A stretch of DNA of 64,000 nucleotides from Pseudomonadota bacterium (GTDB taxonomy: Bacteria > Desulfobacterota > Binatia > Binatales > Binataceae): contig JAJPHZ010000035.1 in NCBI GenBank assembly GCA_021325025.1, positions 124,001 through 188,000 of the forward strand, in the 5' to 3' direction. The notes under the pieces were generated by a model. It was not told the origin of the DNA. It made no database searches and worked only from the letters and a program-made list of their open reading frames with translations. Position numbers and translations under genes: made by a program. Of this stretch, positions 1 to 8,864 are shown one piece after another; within the stretch, counting starts at the first letter, position 1; the number at the start of each line of letters is the position of its first letter.

Positions 1-25
1 ACGTCACTCTTACAGGAGCCTGGTT

Positions 26-307
26 GTGAGTAGAGACCGCGACATGACGCTGGGAGCGATCGCCGCGATTATTTTGGATTACGTGGCGGTCGCCTTCATT
101 ATCGGATTACTGGTCCTCGATAGATGGCTGGGTATCCGGCGCGGCATCACGCTCGATATTCTGCTGCTGCTGGTTACCGCTCTGGGTACGATTGCCTGGT
201 TGGCGGGCTGCCGTCTGAGAGAGCGCCTGACAGGCGACGCTTCGGCGCGCACCGACATTACTCAATTGCGTGCTCCGGCGGCGCGGCGGCGGATAGAAAA
301 GCGCTAG
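26..307 (+). CDS. Small two-helix membrane protein, unknown function
   Basis: A 93-residue protein with two hydrophobic stretches (about residues 8-32 and 42-60) and a basic, arginine-rich tail, so probably an inner-membrane protein. The GTG start is chosen because an AGGAG ribosome binding site lies at 14-18, seven bases upstream; an in-frame ATG at 44 has no such site. It converges on the PBP gene with only 28 bases between the stops. No family was recognised. Coding status rests on the good ribosome binding site and the membrane-like composition. Confidence 0.55.
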   Translation: MSRDRDMTLGAIAAIILDYVAVAFIIGLLVLDRWLGIRRGITLDILLLLVTALGTIAWLAGCRLRERLTGDASARTDITQLRAPAARRRIEKR

Positions 308-315
308 TACCCGGT

Positions 316-333
316 TGGGGCGCGCGCGCCCCA
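316..333. terminator. GC palindrome between convergent genes
   Basis: A perfect 18-bp palindrome (TGGGGCG arm, CGCG loop, CGCCCCA arm) fills the short gap between two convergent stops (307 and 336). It could end transcription in both directions, although neither side has a T tract, so it may instead protect or process the 3' ends. Confidence 0.4.
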
Positions 334-335
334 GC

Positions 336-2765
336 TCAGCGATGGCCAAACAAGGCGCCGAAGAAGCCCGCCACCTTGCTCAGCAGATTTCCATTGGCAG
401 GCGCCGGCGCCGGTGAAGCAATCGGCGGGCTCGGCACCACTGAAGTACCTGCGGCCGGGCCCATCGGCGCCAGGCCTGCGCTGGCCGTTCCAAATCCGCC
501 CGGCACACCGTGCAAGGCGCACATGTGATGGGGTGCAGTGCCCGGCAGGAACGGCACTGTCACACGGCGGGGGCAAGCCGGCGTTGCCAGACCGCCGGTT
601 TCCGGGTCGATGGTCGCCATCGTGATGCCGTCGGGAACCGTAAAGTCGGGCGAGGATTCCGACACCGCCTGCCTCATGAAGGCAGCCCACGCGGGCAACG
701 CCGCCTGCGCACCGGTCAGGCCGATGCTGGCGGGATTGTCGAATCCCACCCACACCCCGCACACCAGATACGGGGTGTAGCCGATAAAGTAAGCGTCATG
801 AAAGTCCTCCGTGGTGCCGGTTTTGCCTGCCGCCGGAAAATCGACGCCCAGCGCCCTTGCGCTCGCTGCAGTGCCGAACTTCATCACCTCGCGCAGCGCA
901 CCGGTTACCAGATAGGTCACCGCCGGCGTGATCACCTGCCGCGGCGCGGGCGTGTGTCGATAGATCAGACGGCCCTGCCCATCCACCACCACCTCCAGCG
1001 CGTAGGGCGCATTGGCGGTTCCTGCGTCGGCAAATACCTGGTAAGCGGAGGTCAACTCCAGCAGCGTCGTATCGCCAGCGCCCAGCGCGATCGGCAACCG
1101 GTCGGGCAGCGCCTCGCCGATTCCCATCTCATGCGCAGTCTTGATCATCTGACTGGTGCCCAGCAGGCTGCCCAGGTATGCGGTGGGGACGTTAAGCGAA
1201 TCGGCCAACGCATCGAGCGCGGTCACCGTTCCGCGATAGGTGCGCTCATAGTCGGCGGGCATCCAGCCGCCGAACGACATCGGATGGTCGGGGAGAACCG
1301 AGGCCAGCGTGAAGGGACGCTCGATGGGATTGCGCGCCGGATCCAGCGCGGTCAGATAGACAATGGGCTTGAAGGCGGAACCCGGCTGCCGCAGCGCCAT
1401 CGTGACCCGATTGAACTGACTTAGCGAATAGTCGCGCCCGCCGACCATCGCACGAATCGCACCGGTGCGCACGTCGATCGCAACCATCGAGCTTTCCAGC
1501 CGCTGACCTGCGCGGCGCAACCGCCGATGGGTGCGCTCCAGGCGCTGGAGGTTGTTGACCACGCTCTTTTGTGCCTCTTCCTGCAGCTCGGGGTCGAGCG
1601 TGGTGTAGACTGTGACACCCTGGAGATTGCCGTCGAAGCCGGGCAGCCGATGCACCGCGGCGGCGACGTAATCGACGAAGTAGGGCGCCGGACGGACGGG
1701 AAAGTCAGCCGCCACCTTGATCGGTGTCGCGATTGCGGCCGCGTACTGCTGGTTGTCGAGCAGGCCCGCGCGGCGCATCACGCCCAGCACCGTGTCGCGC
1801 CGCTTGCGGCTTTGCTCGGGATGGCGCCGCGGGTCGTAGAGCGAGGGAGCGTTGATCATGCCAATCAGCGTGGCCGCTTCGGCGGGCGTGACTTCATGCA
1901 GGTCCTTGCCGAACACGTAGCGCGCCGCCATCGGCAGGCCGTAGATCGGCATCCCGCGATAGTCGCCCATCGGCACGTCGTTGATGTAGCGCTCCAGAAT
2001 TTCGTCCTTGTGCAACCGCACTTCCAACACGATGGCGATGGCGGCCTCGCGGAATTTGCGCGCGAAGCTGCGCTGGCGGGTAAGGAAGGTGCGCGCCAGT
2101 TGTTGCGTGATGGTGCTGGCGCCCTGGACCAGCCGGCGCGCCCGCAGGTCGGCCCACGCAGCCTCGGCGATGCGCACCGGATCGAAGCCCGGATGGTAGT
2201 AGAAATAGCGGTCCTCCGTGGCCAACAGGCTCTGCACCAAAAACGGCTTGAGATCGTGCAGCGGGGTCTCGACCCGCTCGGCAGGCGCGTCGGCCATCAG
2301 CCGTCCGATGACCTGCGGCTCGATCAACGCCTGCGCCAGCTTCTGGCCCACGGAGTCGCGGATTGCGGTGATCACGCCGTCGTGCAGGGTGAGATTGAGT
2401 ACCGCACCCGCAATGTCCGTGACGCCCCATCGAAAGGGCCGGCGGAAGATAATGATCTGGTTGGGACCTTGCGCATATTCGCCGGGCTTGCCGACCGCCG
2501 CGACCTGCGTGTAGCTGAGCCGCCGCAGACGGTCGATCAGATGAATCTGGTTGATATCCTCGCCCGCCTCAAGCGTGGTGGGCGCGGAAAACACGCTGGA
2601 GGTCAGCGCGGCCTGCCGTTGTTCAATCAGTTCGGAAATCTCGCCGTAAACCCCGGCCAGGTAAAAGCCCAGGGCAAAGAATCCCGCGAAGAGCACCCCC
2701 AGCGCGACCGCGCGCCAGCGCACGCGGCCCGTCCACTTCGGCACCTTCAGCGCTCGTTTTCCCAC
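336..2765 (-). CDS. mrcB: Class A penicillin-binding protein 1B-type (bifunctional glycosyltransferase/transpeptidase)
   Basis: An 809-residue peptidoglycan synthase that polymerises lipid II and crosslinks the stems in the periplasm. It has one N-terminal membrane helix (about 18-40), a UB2H-like region (about 65-145), then a GT51 domain with the catalytic Glu near 184 in the TEDRYFYYHPG motif and the GASTITQQLAR motif near 215. The transpeptidase domain follows, with SxxK at Ser463, SLN near 523 and KTG at 648-650. All catalytic motifs are present and the length is normal for PBP1B. The UB2H-like region suggests an outer-membrane lipoprotein activator of LpoB type (inference). The start is GTG with GAGGG five to six bases upstream. 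The next gene upstream on this strand starts at 3381, so it is probably transcribed alone. Confidence 0.9.
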   Translation of the reverse strand: MGKRALKVPKWTGRVRWRAVALGVLFAGFFALGFYLAGVYGEISELIEQRQAALTSSVFSAPTTLEAGEDINQIHLIDRLRRLSYTQVAAVGKPGEYAQGPNQIIIFRRPFRWGVTDIAGAVLNLTLHDGVITAIRDSVGQKLAQALIEPQVIGRLMADAPAERVETPLHDLKPFLVQSLLATEDRYFYYHPGFDPVRIAEAAWADLRARRLVQGASTITQQLARTFLTRQRSFARKFREAAIAIVLEVRLHKDEILERYINDVPMGDYRGMPIYGLPMAARYVFGKDLHEVTPAEAATLIGMINAPSLYDPRRHPEQSRKRRDTVLGVMRRAGLLDNQQYAAAIATPIKVAADFPVRPAPYFVDYVAAAVHRLPGFDGNLQGVTVYTTLDPELQEEAQKSVVNNLQRLERTHRRLRRAGQRLESSMVAIDVRTGAIRAMVGGRDYSLSQFNRVTMALRQPGSAFKPIVYLTALDPARNPIERPFTLASVLPDHPMSFGGWMPADYERTYRGTVTALDALADSLNVPTAYLGSLLGTSQMIKTAHEMGIGEALPDRLPIALGAGDTTLLELTSAYQVFADAGTANAPYALEVVVDGQGRLIYRHTPAPRQVITPAVTYLVTGALREVMKFGTAASARALGVDFPAAGKTGTTEDFHDAYFIGYTPYLVCGVWVGFDNPASIGLTGAQAALPAWAAFMRQAVSESSPDFTVPDGITMATIDPETGGLATPACPRRVTVPFLPGTAPHHMCALHGVPGGFGTASAGLAPMGPAAGTSVVPSPPIASPAPAPANGNLLSKVAGFFGALFGHR

Positions 2766-2898
2766 ACCGCCCTCATCCCACAGCCGCCACAGCAGAACTG
2801 CTCCAAATCAATCGCTTCACACCCCTTACTGAGTATAGCGGGATGAACGCGCCCGCGCCCGATTTTTGTACGCGCCGGGGATGGCGCAAAGGAGGCGC

Positions 2899-3381
2899 TT
2901 ACTGCTTATAGCCAAAGCGGCGCAGCATCGCGTGGCGGGCCTTGCGATCTTCCTCGCCCTCGACACCCTTGGGCGCGCTGCCGTCGATAACGCCGAGCAC
3001 GCCGCGGTCCGGCCCGTCGCACGCCACCGCCACGCGCAGCGCGTTGGCGGTGGCACAAAATACCCGGCAGACTTCGGGCACGGCTTTGACCGAGTTCAGC
3101 ACGTTTACCGGAAAGGCGTTGCCGAGCATGATCACGAAGACGTGCCCGGCGCCGATTGCACCGGCAGCATCGACCGCGAGCTGTTCCATCTCCGAATCGG
3201 TGCCGGTATGGCGAATCAGGCAGGGGCCCGACGCCTCGCAGAAGCCGAGCCCGAACTTGATGCCCGGCACCGCCTGCACCAGCGCCTCATACAGATCCTC
3301 GACGGTTTTGATAAAGTGCGCCTGACCGACGATGCAGTTGACGTCGTCGGGCTTGGTAATTGTAATCAGCTTGAGCTCCAT
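2899..3381 (-). CDS. Adenosine-specific kinase family protein (PF04008)
   Basis: A 160-residue protein beginning MELKLITITKP, with the hallmark KFGLGFCEASGPCL and RHTGTD segments and a late GVEGEEDRKARH motif. This matches the small adenosine-specific kinase/ADK-like family known from archaea and scattered bacteria. Family members form oligomers that bind adenosine and nucleotides; the cellular role is not settled. The ATG at 3381 is preferred over an upstream in-frame codon at 3423 because it matches the family N terminus and has an AGGAG upstream. It is divergent from the zincin gene at 3485. Confidence 0.8.
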   Translation of the reverse strand: MELKLITITKPDDVNCIVGQAHFIKTVEDLYEALVQAVPGIKFGLGFCEASGPCLIRHTGTDSEMEQLAVDAAGAIGAGHVFVIMLGNAFPVNVLNSVKAVPEVCRVFCATANALRVAVACDGPDRGVLGVIDGSAPKGVEGEEDRKARHAMLRRFGYKQ

Positions 3382-3484
3382 GCCGGAGATCGCTCCTGGA
3401 CGATTTGAGCAAATGATATGCACGCGCGCTGGATGAAAAAAAGCGGCCGCGACATTCAGCGGCCGGCCGCCAGGCGAGAGGCCG

Positions 3485-4030
3485 ATGCCTGAGGCGGAAA
3501 AGCTGCCCGCGTTCTTCTACCGGCTCTCCGCGCGTGCGCAGCGATGCTACCTCAAGAGCGACGCTATCGATCGATACAATTTCGTGCCCAACGCGGCGGC
3601 GCTGGCGCGCACGCAGGCGATGCTGCAGGCGCTGGAGGGCGGATCGATTGGAGCGATCAATCAGGCTGCCCAGCACCTGGTCAATGAGGTCTGCCGTTTG
3701 CTCGGGGTCGCGCCCGTGCGGGTGGAAATTCGCGGCGTGCGCCCGCGCGATCAGCGCAGCGAACTGCACGGCATCTTCTATCCCCACGAGCGGCCGCCGC
3801 GGATGGTGGTCTGGATGCGCACCGCGCAGCGCCGCGACGTGGTCAAGCCCAAGACCTTCCTGCGCACGCTGCTCCACGAACTGGGCCACTACCTGGATTA
3901 CGCCTTTCTGAATCTGGAGGACTCCTTCCACACCAAGGGCTTTTTCAAACGCGAATCATTCCTGGTGCGGGCGCTGTACGTCGAAGCGCGCGACGGCGCC
4001 CGCGCTGCCTCCAAACCGCGACCGTCTTGA
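3485..4030 (+). CDS. Zincin-like protein with HELGH motif, unknown substrate
   Basis: A 181-residue protein with HELGH at 131-135, the HExxH zinc-binding and catalytic signature of zincin metallopeptidases. Downstream Glu/His residues around 145-160 could supply the third ligand. There is no signal peptide or membrane helix, so it is probably cytoplasmic. A helical N-terminal half precedes the metal site. I recognise the motif but not a named family, and no substrate can be inferred from the neighbours (a divergent kinase-like gene and a downstream helical unknown). Confidence 0.65.
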   Translation: MPEAEKLPAFFYRLSARAQRCYLKSDAIDRYNFVPNAAALARTQAMLQALEGGSIGAINQAAQHLVNEVCRLLGVAPVRVEIRGVRPRDQRSELHGIFYPHERPPRMVVWMRTAQRRDVVKPKTFLRTLLHELGHYLDYAFLNLEDSFHTKGFFKRESFLVRALYVEARDGARAASKPRPS

Positions 4031-4111
4031 CATCGGCTCTGACCTGTCCCTAGGTATAACTTGCGTTTAAAACTGAATCCCACGACTGCGCGCGGAGATT
4101 TGCGAGAAACG

Positions 4112-4570
4112 ATGGAACTGCTGGATCGAATTACTCAGTCGGTGACGTCCAAAGGCCGCCTGCTCAAGGAATTGGCCGTGCTGACCGGACGGATGCAGGG
4201 ACTGGTGGACCGGCTGCAACGCCACGCCGAGGCCTGCGTCTATCCGCAAATGAAGCTCAAAATCCAGGAAGTGGCCGCGGGTGTGAAGGCACACGCCAAA
4301 CTCCTCAACACTATCCTGAGCGACAATCGGGTGTGGGCGGCGCTCCCGGAGCACGTCGCTCATGAAGGCATCAACACCTGGGAGCGCATCAGCGGCGACC
4401 TGGTAACGCTGGGGCGGCTCAATGTCGACCTCAACCAGCACGCGGTCAAGTGGATGGCGGTTGACGCGGACATCTCCGAGCGCATCCGCACCGTGGTCAA
4501 CGAACAGGTGGCGCTGATCGACGCGCTCCAGGAGATTGCCGCGCGCTCCGATCCGCAAGCGATCGACTAA
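4112..4570 (+). CDS. Helical protein, unknown function
   Basis: About 152 residues, mostly predicted alpha-helix with heptad-like leucine spacing and no cysteines except one near residue 43. No family was recognised. The ATG at 4112 is chosen over an in-frame TTG at 4061, but neither has a strong ribosome binding site (GGAG lies 14 bases before the ATG). It lies 40 bases before the first of two tandem SDR genes and could be cotranscribed with them. Confidence 0.5.
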   Translation: MELLDRITQSVTSKGRLLKELAVLTGRMQGLVDRLQRHAEACVYPQMKLKIQEVAAGVKAHAKLLNTILSDNRVWAALPEHVAHEGINTWERISGDLVTLGRLNVDLNQHAVKWMAVDADISERIRTVVNEQVALIDALQEIAARSDPQAID

Positions 4571-4609
4571 GGCCGCATCAGCAACTGCAAAACAGGAGGC
4601 GTCGAGGCG

Positions 4610-5362
4610 ATGGATCGTCTAAAGGGCAAGGTGGCATTGATCTCGGGCGGCGCGCGCGGTCAGGGCGCCGCCGAAGCACGGCTGTTCGTGGGCGAAGGCG
4701 CCCGGGTCGTAATCGGCGACGTGCTCGACGCGGAGGCGGCCAAAACGGCGCAGGAAATCAACACCAAGGCCGGCACGCGCGCCGCCGTGGCGGTGCATCT
4801 GGACGTCACGCGCGCGGCCGATTGGCGCACCGCCGTCGAGGCCTGTGCGCGCGAGTTCGGCGGCCTGGACATCCTGGTCAACAACGCCGGCATCGCGTTC
4901 ATGGGCGGCGTCGAGGACACCACCGAAGAAGCGTGGGAATCGGTAATCAACGTCAATCAAAAGGGCGTGTGGTTAGGGATGAAATACGCCGTGCCCGCGA
5001 TGCGCAAGCGGGGCGGCGGCTCGATTATCAACATCTCCTCGATCTACGGCATCATCGGCTCGCCCGGCTCGGCGGCGTATCATGCCAGCAAGGGCGCGGT
5101 GCGGCTTTTGACCAAGTCCGCCGCCGTGCAGTACGCGCAGGACAACATCCGTGTCAACTCGGTGCATCCGGGAGTGATCCTGACCCCGATGGTCGAACAG
5201 GCCTCGCGCGAGCAGTTACAACCGGTCATCAACATGGCACCGATGAAACGTCCGGCCCAGCCCGAAGAGGTCGGATGGTGCGTGGTGTTCCTGGCCAGCG
5301 ACGAAGCGTCATTCGTCACCGGCGCCGAGCTGGTGGTTGACGGCGGCTACACCGCGGTCTGA
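4610..5362 (+). CDS. Short-chain dehydrogenase/reductase (tandem copy 1)
   Basis: A 250-residue classical SDR. It has a variant glycine-rich nucleotide motif (SGGARGQG, 12-19), an acidic GDVLD after strand 2 that favours NAD(H), the NNAG motif near 90, and the catalytic Ser-Tyr-Lys set in INISS and YHASK. The sequence resembles 3-alpha/20-beta-hydroxysteroid dehydrogenase-type SDRs, but the substrate is unknown. The next gene is a close paralogue 35 bases downstream on the same strand. The first 80 residues are almost identical between the two, while the substrate loop around 190-215 differs. Start supported by AGGAGG upstream. Confidence 0.85.
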   Translation: MDRLKGKVALISGGARGQGAAEARLFVGEGARVVIGDVLDAEAAKTAQEINTKAGTRAAVAVHLDVTRAADWRTAVEACAREFGGLDILVNNAGIAFMGGVEDTTEEAWESVINVNQKGVWLGMKYAVPAMRKRGGGSIINISSIYGIIGSPGSAAYHASKGAVRLLTKSAAVQYAQDNIRVNSVHPGVILTPMVEQASREQLQPVINMAPMKRPAQPEEVGWCVVFLASDEASFVTGAELVVDGGYTAV

Positions 5363-5397
5363 CCCTTACTGTCGATTCTTCGCACAGGAGACCAACC

Positions 5398-6150
5398 ATG
5401 GATCGGCTCAAGGGCAAAGTCGCATTGATTTCCGGGGGCGCGCGCGGACAGGGCGCCGCCGAGGCGCGATTGTTCGCCGCAGAAGGCGCCAGGGTCGTTA
5501 TCGGCGACGTACTGGACGATCAGGCACGAACTACCGCACAGGAGATCAACGCGAAGGCGGACGGACACGCCGCCGTGGCGATACATCTGGACGTCACCCG
5601 CGCGGCCGACTGGCGCGCGGCCGTGGAGGCGTGTCAGCGCGAGTTCGGCGGGCTGGATATCCTGGTCAACAACGCCGGCATCTTCAACACCACCGGGCTC
5701 GAAGACACGACCGAAGAGCTGTGGGATACGGTGGTCAACATCAACCAGAAGGGCGTGTGGTTGGGCATGAAATACGCCGTGCCCGCGATGCGGCAGCGGG
5801 GCGGCGGTTCCATCGTCAACATTTCCTCGGTGGCGGGCCTTACCGGTTCGACCGGTTCGACGGCGTATCACGGCACCAAGGGCGCGGTGCGTTTGCTGAC
5901 CAAGGCTGCGGCGGTGCAATACGGTCCGGAGAAGATCCGCGTCAACTCGGTCCATCCCGGAATTATCGCCACTCAGATGATCGACATCATTCCCCGGGAG
6001 ATGCGCGAACGCTTCACCCAGGTCGTGCCGCTGCGGCGCGAAGGTACCGCCGAGGATGTAGCCCGGATGGTATTGTTCCTGGCCAGCGACGACTCCTCCT
6101 ACGTAACCGGCGCAGAGTTCGTAGTCGACGGCGGCCTGACCGCGACCTGA
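5398..6150 (+). CDS. Short-chain dehydrogenase/reductase (tandem copy 2)
   Basis: A 250-residue paralogue of the preceding gene, with the same GGARGQG, NNAG, NISS and YHGTK motifs, so an intact NAD(P)-dependent oxidoreductase. It differs mainly after the catalytic tyrosine, in the region that normally caps the substrate (about 190-220), which suggests duplication followed by a change of substrate. CACAGGAGACC just upstream gives a good ribosome binding site. The pair probably forms one transcript ending at the hairpin at 6223-6251. Confidence 0.85.
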   Translation: MDRLKGKVALISGGARGQGAAEARLFAAEGARVVIGDVLDDQARTTAQEINAKADGHAAVAIHLDVTRAADWRAAVEACQREFGGLDILVNNAGIFNTTGLEDTTEELWDTVVNINQKGVWLGMKYAVPAMRQRGGGSIVNISSVAGLTGSTGSTAYHGTKGAVRLLTKAAAVQYGPEKIRVNSVHPGIIATQMIDIIPREMRERFTQVVPLRREGTAEDVARMVLFLASDDSSYVTGAEFVVDGGLTAT

Positions 6151-6222
6151 GCGCGTTGGCCCTGCGCCGAACGCATCTTGTCCGGAGAAGACGATTACCC
6201 AAAATACGCGAACTTCAGAGCC

Positions 6223-6251
6223 GGTTGGGGAAAATTCTCTTTTCCGCAACC
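6223..6251. terminator. Bidirectional intrinsic terminator between SDR and manC-like genes
   Basis: A 12-bp stem with a single mismatch: the left arm 6223-6234 ends in AAAA, a 5-base loop follows, and the right arm 6240-6251 begins with TTTT. It lies between convergent genes ending at 6150 (+) and 6287 (-). The A/T tracts at the stem tip and its position suit a terminator serving both strands, although the T tract is inside the stem rather than after it. Confidence 0.5.
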
Positions 6252-6286
6252 TGCCAGGGTGCGGACTGTGGCCGATCGCGAAACCG

Positions 6287-7372
6287 CTACAGATAGCCGG
6301 TCAGGCGGCGGCGGCGTAGTTCCTTGACCACCTGCTTGACGTCCTGTGTGCGCCCGCGGCTGACGACCAGCAGCGCGTCGGGCGTGTCGACCACAACCAG
6401 GTCCTCGACCCCCAGCAACACCATCAGGCGGCGCCCGTCGCCGCGCGCCAGCACCTGTTTGGAGTCCATCGCGACGACCGTGCCCGACAGGGCGTTGCCC
6501 GCGCCGTCGCGCAAGGTCTGCCACAAACCGTCCCAACTGCCGACGTCGTTCCAACTGAAGGCGGCGCGCACCGCCGCCACATTGCGGCTCTTTTCGATCA
6601 CCTCGTAGTCGAAGGAATCGAACTTCAGCCCCTTGTATAGCTGCTCCCAGCCCTCGGCCTGACTGACCAGAGTAGGAAGCGCGGCCAGCAAACGCGGGCA
6701 ATGGCGGGCCAGTTCCGACTCCAGCGTCGCGGTGCTCATCAGGAACATCCCCGCGTTCCACAAAAACTTTCCCGAGCGCAGCATCGAGCGCGCCGCAGTC
6801 AGCGCCGGCTTTTCCACGAACTTGCGCACCTTGAATCCACCTTGCAGCCGCGCACCGGTTTCCAGGTAACCATAACCGGTGTCGGGCCGCGTTGGGGGAA
6901 CGCCGATAATCACGATCGAGCCGTCGGAGTTGCGCCGGGCAGCCAAACGCAAACCGGCCGCCATCGTGTGGCGGAAGGCGGCCGCGGGATGGATGTAATG
7001 GTCGGCCGGCACGACTGCGATCAGCCCCTCGCCCAGGCGCGACTTGATAATCGCGCACCCGTACGCGATCGCCACCGCGGTCCCGCGCCGCTCGGGCTCC
7101 AGCAGCAGATTGGCGCGCGGGATGCGGTCGCGGACGGCGCCGGCGAACACGTCTTCAAGCTCCGATGGAACCAGCACGAAGATGCGCTCGGGCGCGATCA
7201 GCGGCTGCATCCGGGCGATCGTGTCGTCGAGCAAACTGGTGCGGCCGTTGAGGCTGAACAGCGGTTTGGGACGTCCGGCACGGGCGGCCGGCCAAAAGCG
7301 CGCGCCGAAGCCACCGGCAATAATCAGCGCCGAGGATTGTTGACGCAACGCGCGGGTGGATAGTTCCTTCAA
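6287..7372 (-). CDS. manC: Mannose-1-phosphate guanylyltransferase-type nucleotidyltransferase
   Basis: A 361-residue cytoplasmic enzyme that would make GDP-mannose from mannose-1-phosphate and GTP. It has the nucleotidyl transferase signature GGFGARFWPAARAGRPKP at 19-36, VPADHYI for the metal and nucleotide site, and VEKP and WNAGMF motifs typical of the mannose-1-P guanylyltransferase group. It lacks the C-terminal isomerase cupin of the bifunctional enzymes. Its ATG overlaps the stop of the upstream phosphomannomutase-type gene (ATGA at 7369-7372), so the two are translationally coupled and probably act in sequence: mannose-6-P to mannose-1-P to GDP-mannose. Confidence 0.85.
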   Translation of the reverse strand: MKELSTRALRQQSSALIIAGGFGARFWPAARAGRPKPLFSLNGRTSLLDDTIARMQPLIAPERIFVLVPSELEDVFAGAVRDRIPRANLLLEPERRGTAVAIAYGCAIIKSRLGEGLIAVVPADHYIHPAAAFRHTMAAGLRLAARRNSDGSIVIIGVPPTRPDTGYGYLETGARLQGGFKVRKFVEKPALTAARSMLRSGKFLWNAGMFLMSTATLESELARHCPRLLAALPTLVSQAEGWEQLYKGLKFDSFDYEVIEKSRNVAAVRAAFSWNDVGSWDGLWQTLRDGAGNALSGTVVAMDSKQVLARGDGRRLMVLLGVEDLVVVDTPDALLVVSRGRTQDVKQVVKELRRRRLTGYL

Positions 7373-8721
7373 AGGCCCCCCAATTCCTTAAGCTTGGTTT
7401 CGAACAGGGCGCGGATTTCCGCCAGCGCCTGCTCATCCCTGGCCTCGAAGCGCAGCACCAGCGCGGGTTGGGTGTTGGAGGCGCGCACCAGCCCCCAGCC
7501 GTGCTCGAAGTTGACCCGCACGCCGTCGATCTCGGTGACCTTATAGCGCGCACGAAAATAATCGGCCAGTTTGGTCACTACCCGGAACTTCTCTTCATCC
7601 GGGCATTCGACGCGGATCTCGGGAGTCGCGCGGGTCTGCGGCAGGTCGCTCAGCAGTGCGCCAATCCCTCGCCCCTCGCGGTCGATTATTTCCAGCAGCC
7701 GGAACGACGCGTAGATTGCGTCGTCAAAGCCGCGATAGCGGTCGGCGAAGAACATGTGCCCGCTCATCTCGCCGGCCAGCGCGGCATGCTCCTCCTTGAG
7801 CTTGCTCTTAATCAGCGAATGGCCCGTCTTCCACATGATCGGCCGCCCGCCGTGGGCGCGGATGTCGTCGTACATGCGGCCTGAGCATTTGACGTCGCCG
7901 ATAATCGTGGCGCCGGGCCGCTCCTTGAGAATCGCCCGTGAAAACAACACCATCAGCTCATCGCCCCACACAATCCTGCCGGTCTCGTCGATGGCGCCGA
8001 TGCGGTCTGCGTCGCCATCATAGGCGATGCCCACGGCCGCGCCGCTTTGGCGCACCGCTCCGATCAGGTCGCGCATGTTGGCCTCGATGGTGGGGTCGGG
8101 ATGATGGTTGGGAAAGCGGCCGTCCATATCGGTATACAACTCGACCGTATCCAGACCCAGCTCGCGCATCAACGGCGCCGCGACCGCGCCGCCGCAGCCG
8201 TTGCCCCCGTCCACCGCGACCTTGAAGGAGCGGCTGAAGCTGAAGCTGCGCCGGATGAAGTCGCTGTACTCGGGCAGGATCGGACGTGCGCTGAGCGTGC
8301 CGCGGGCGGCAGCGGTAAAATCGCGCCGCTCGATGATGCGGCGGATTTCCTGGATATCGTCGCCGTAGATGGTCGAGGGGCCTACTCCGAGTTTAAATCC
8401 GTTATACTCGGAGGCGTTATGGCTGCCGGTGATCATCACGCCGCCGTCCATGTTCCAGTGCAGCACCGAAAAATACAGCAGCGGGGTCGGCACCACACCG
8501 ATGTCAACGGCGTCGATGCCGGCCGGAATCAGGCCTTCGAGCAGCAAATGAAACAGGCGGTCGGAAGACAGCCGGCAATCGCGGCCGACGGTGACGCTGC
8601 GCTTACCCGCCCGATGCAGCATGGTGGCGTACGCGCGGCCCAGGTCGATGACGAATTGGTCGTCGAAGTCTTCTTCGACCACGCCGCGGATGTCATATTC
8701 TCTGAAAACCTGCGGATTCAT
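7369..8721 (-). CDS. manB: Phosphomannomutase/phosphoglucomutase
   Basis: A roughly 450-residue alpha-D-phosphohexomutase. It has FREYDIRG at the N terminus, the phosphoserine loop GVMITGSHNASEYNG, the metal loop DGDADRIG and the sugar loop GEMSGHMFF; the C-terminal phosphate-binding segment carries RASNTQP. It interconverts mannose- or glucose-6-P and -1-P, feeding the coupled guanylyltransferase downstream. The ATG at 8721 gives the usual N terminus, but an in-frame TTG at 8730 has AAGG at a better spacing of seven bases, so the true start may be three codons earlier. Confidence 0.88.
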   Translation of the reverse strand: MNPQVFREYDIRGVVEEDFDDQFVIDLGRAYATMLHRAGKRSVTVGRDCRLSSDRLFHLLLEGLIPAGIDAVDIGVVPTPLLYFSVLHWNMDGGVMITGSHNASEYNGFKLGVGPSTIYGDDIQEIRRIIERRDFTAAARGTLSARPILPEYSDFIRRSFSFSRSFKVAVDGGNGCGGAVAAPLMRELGLDTVELYTDMDGRFPNHHPDPTIEANMRDLIGAVRQSGAAVGIAYDGDADRIGAIDETGRIVWGDELMVLFSRAILKERPGATIIGDVKCSGRMYDDIRAHGGRPIMWKTGHSLIKSKLKEEHAALAGEMSGHMFFADRYRGFDDAIYASFRLLEIIDREGRGIGALLSDLPQTRATPEIRVECPDEEKFRVVTKLADYFRARYKVTEIDGVRVNFEHGWGLVRASNTQPALVLRFEARDEQALAEIRALFETKLKELGGL

Positions 8722-8864
8722 CGGACACAAAAAAGGACCTTGATAGTTGTGTTAGTCTGTTTGAGTCGGGCGGCGGGCGCAAGTCTTTATTATCCGCCGA
8801 CGCGCGATCTCATATCAGCGCGCGGTCCCTGCGAAGCCGCGCGCCGCCGCTGCGGAGGTGGCGC

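Noticed and set aside
1527..2846. Plus-strand frame antisense to the PBP gene
   Set aside because: No protein motif; the opposite strand encodes an intact PBP with all catalytic residues.
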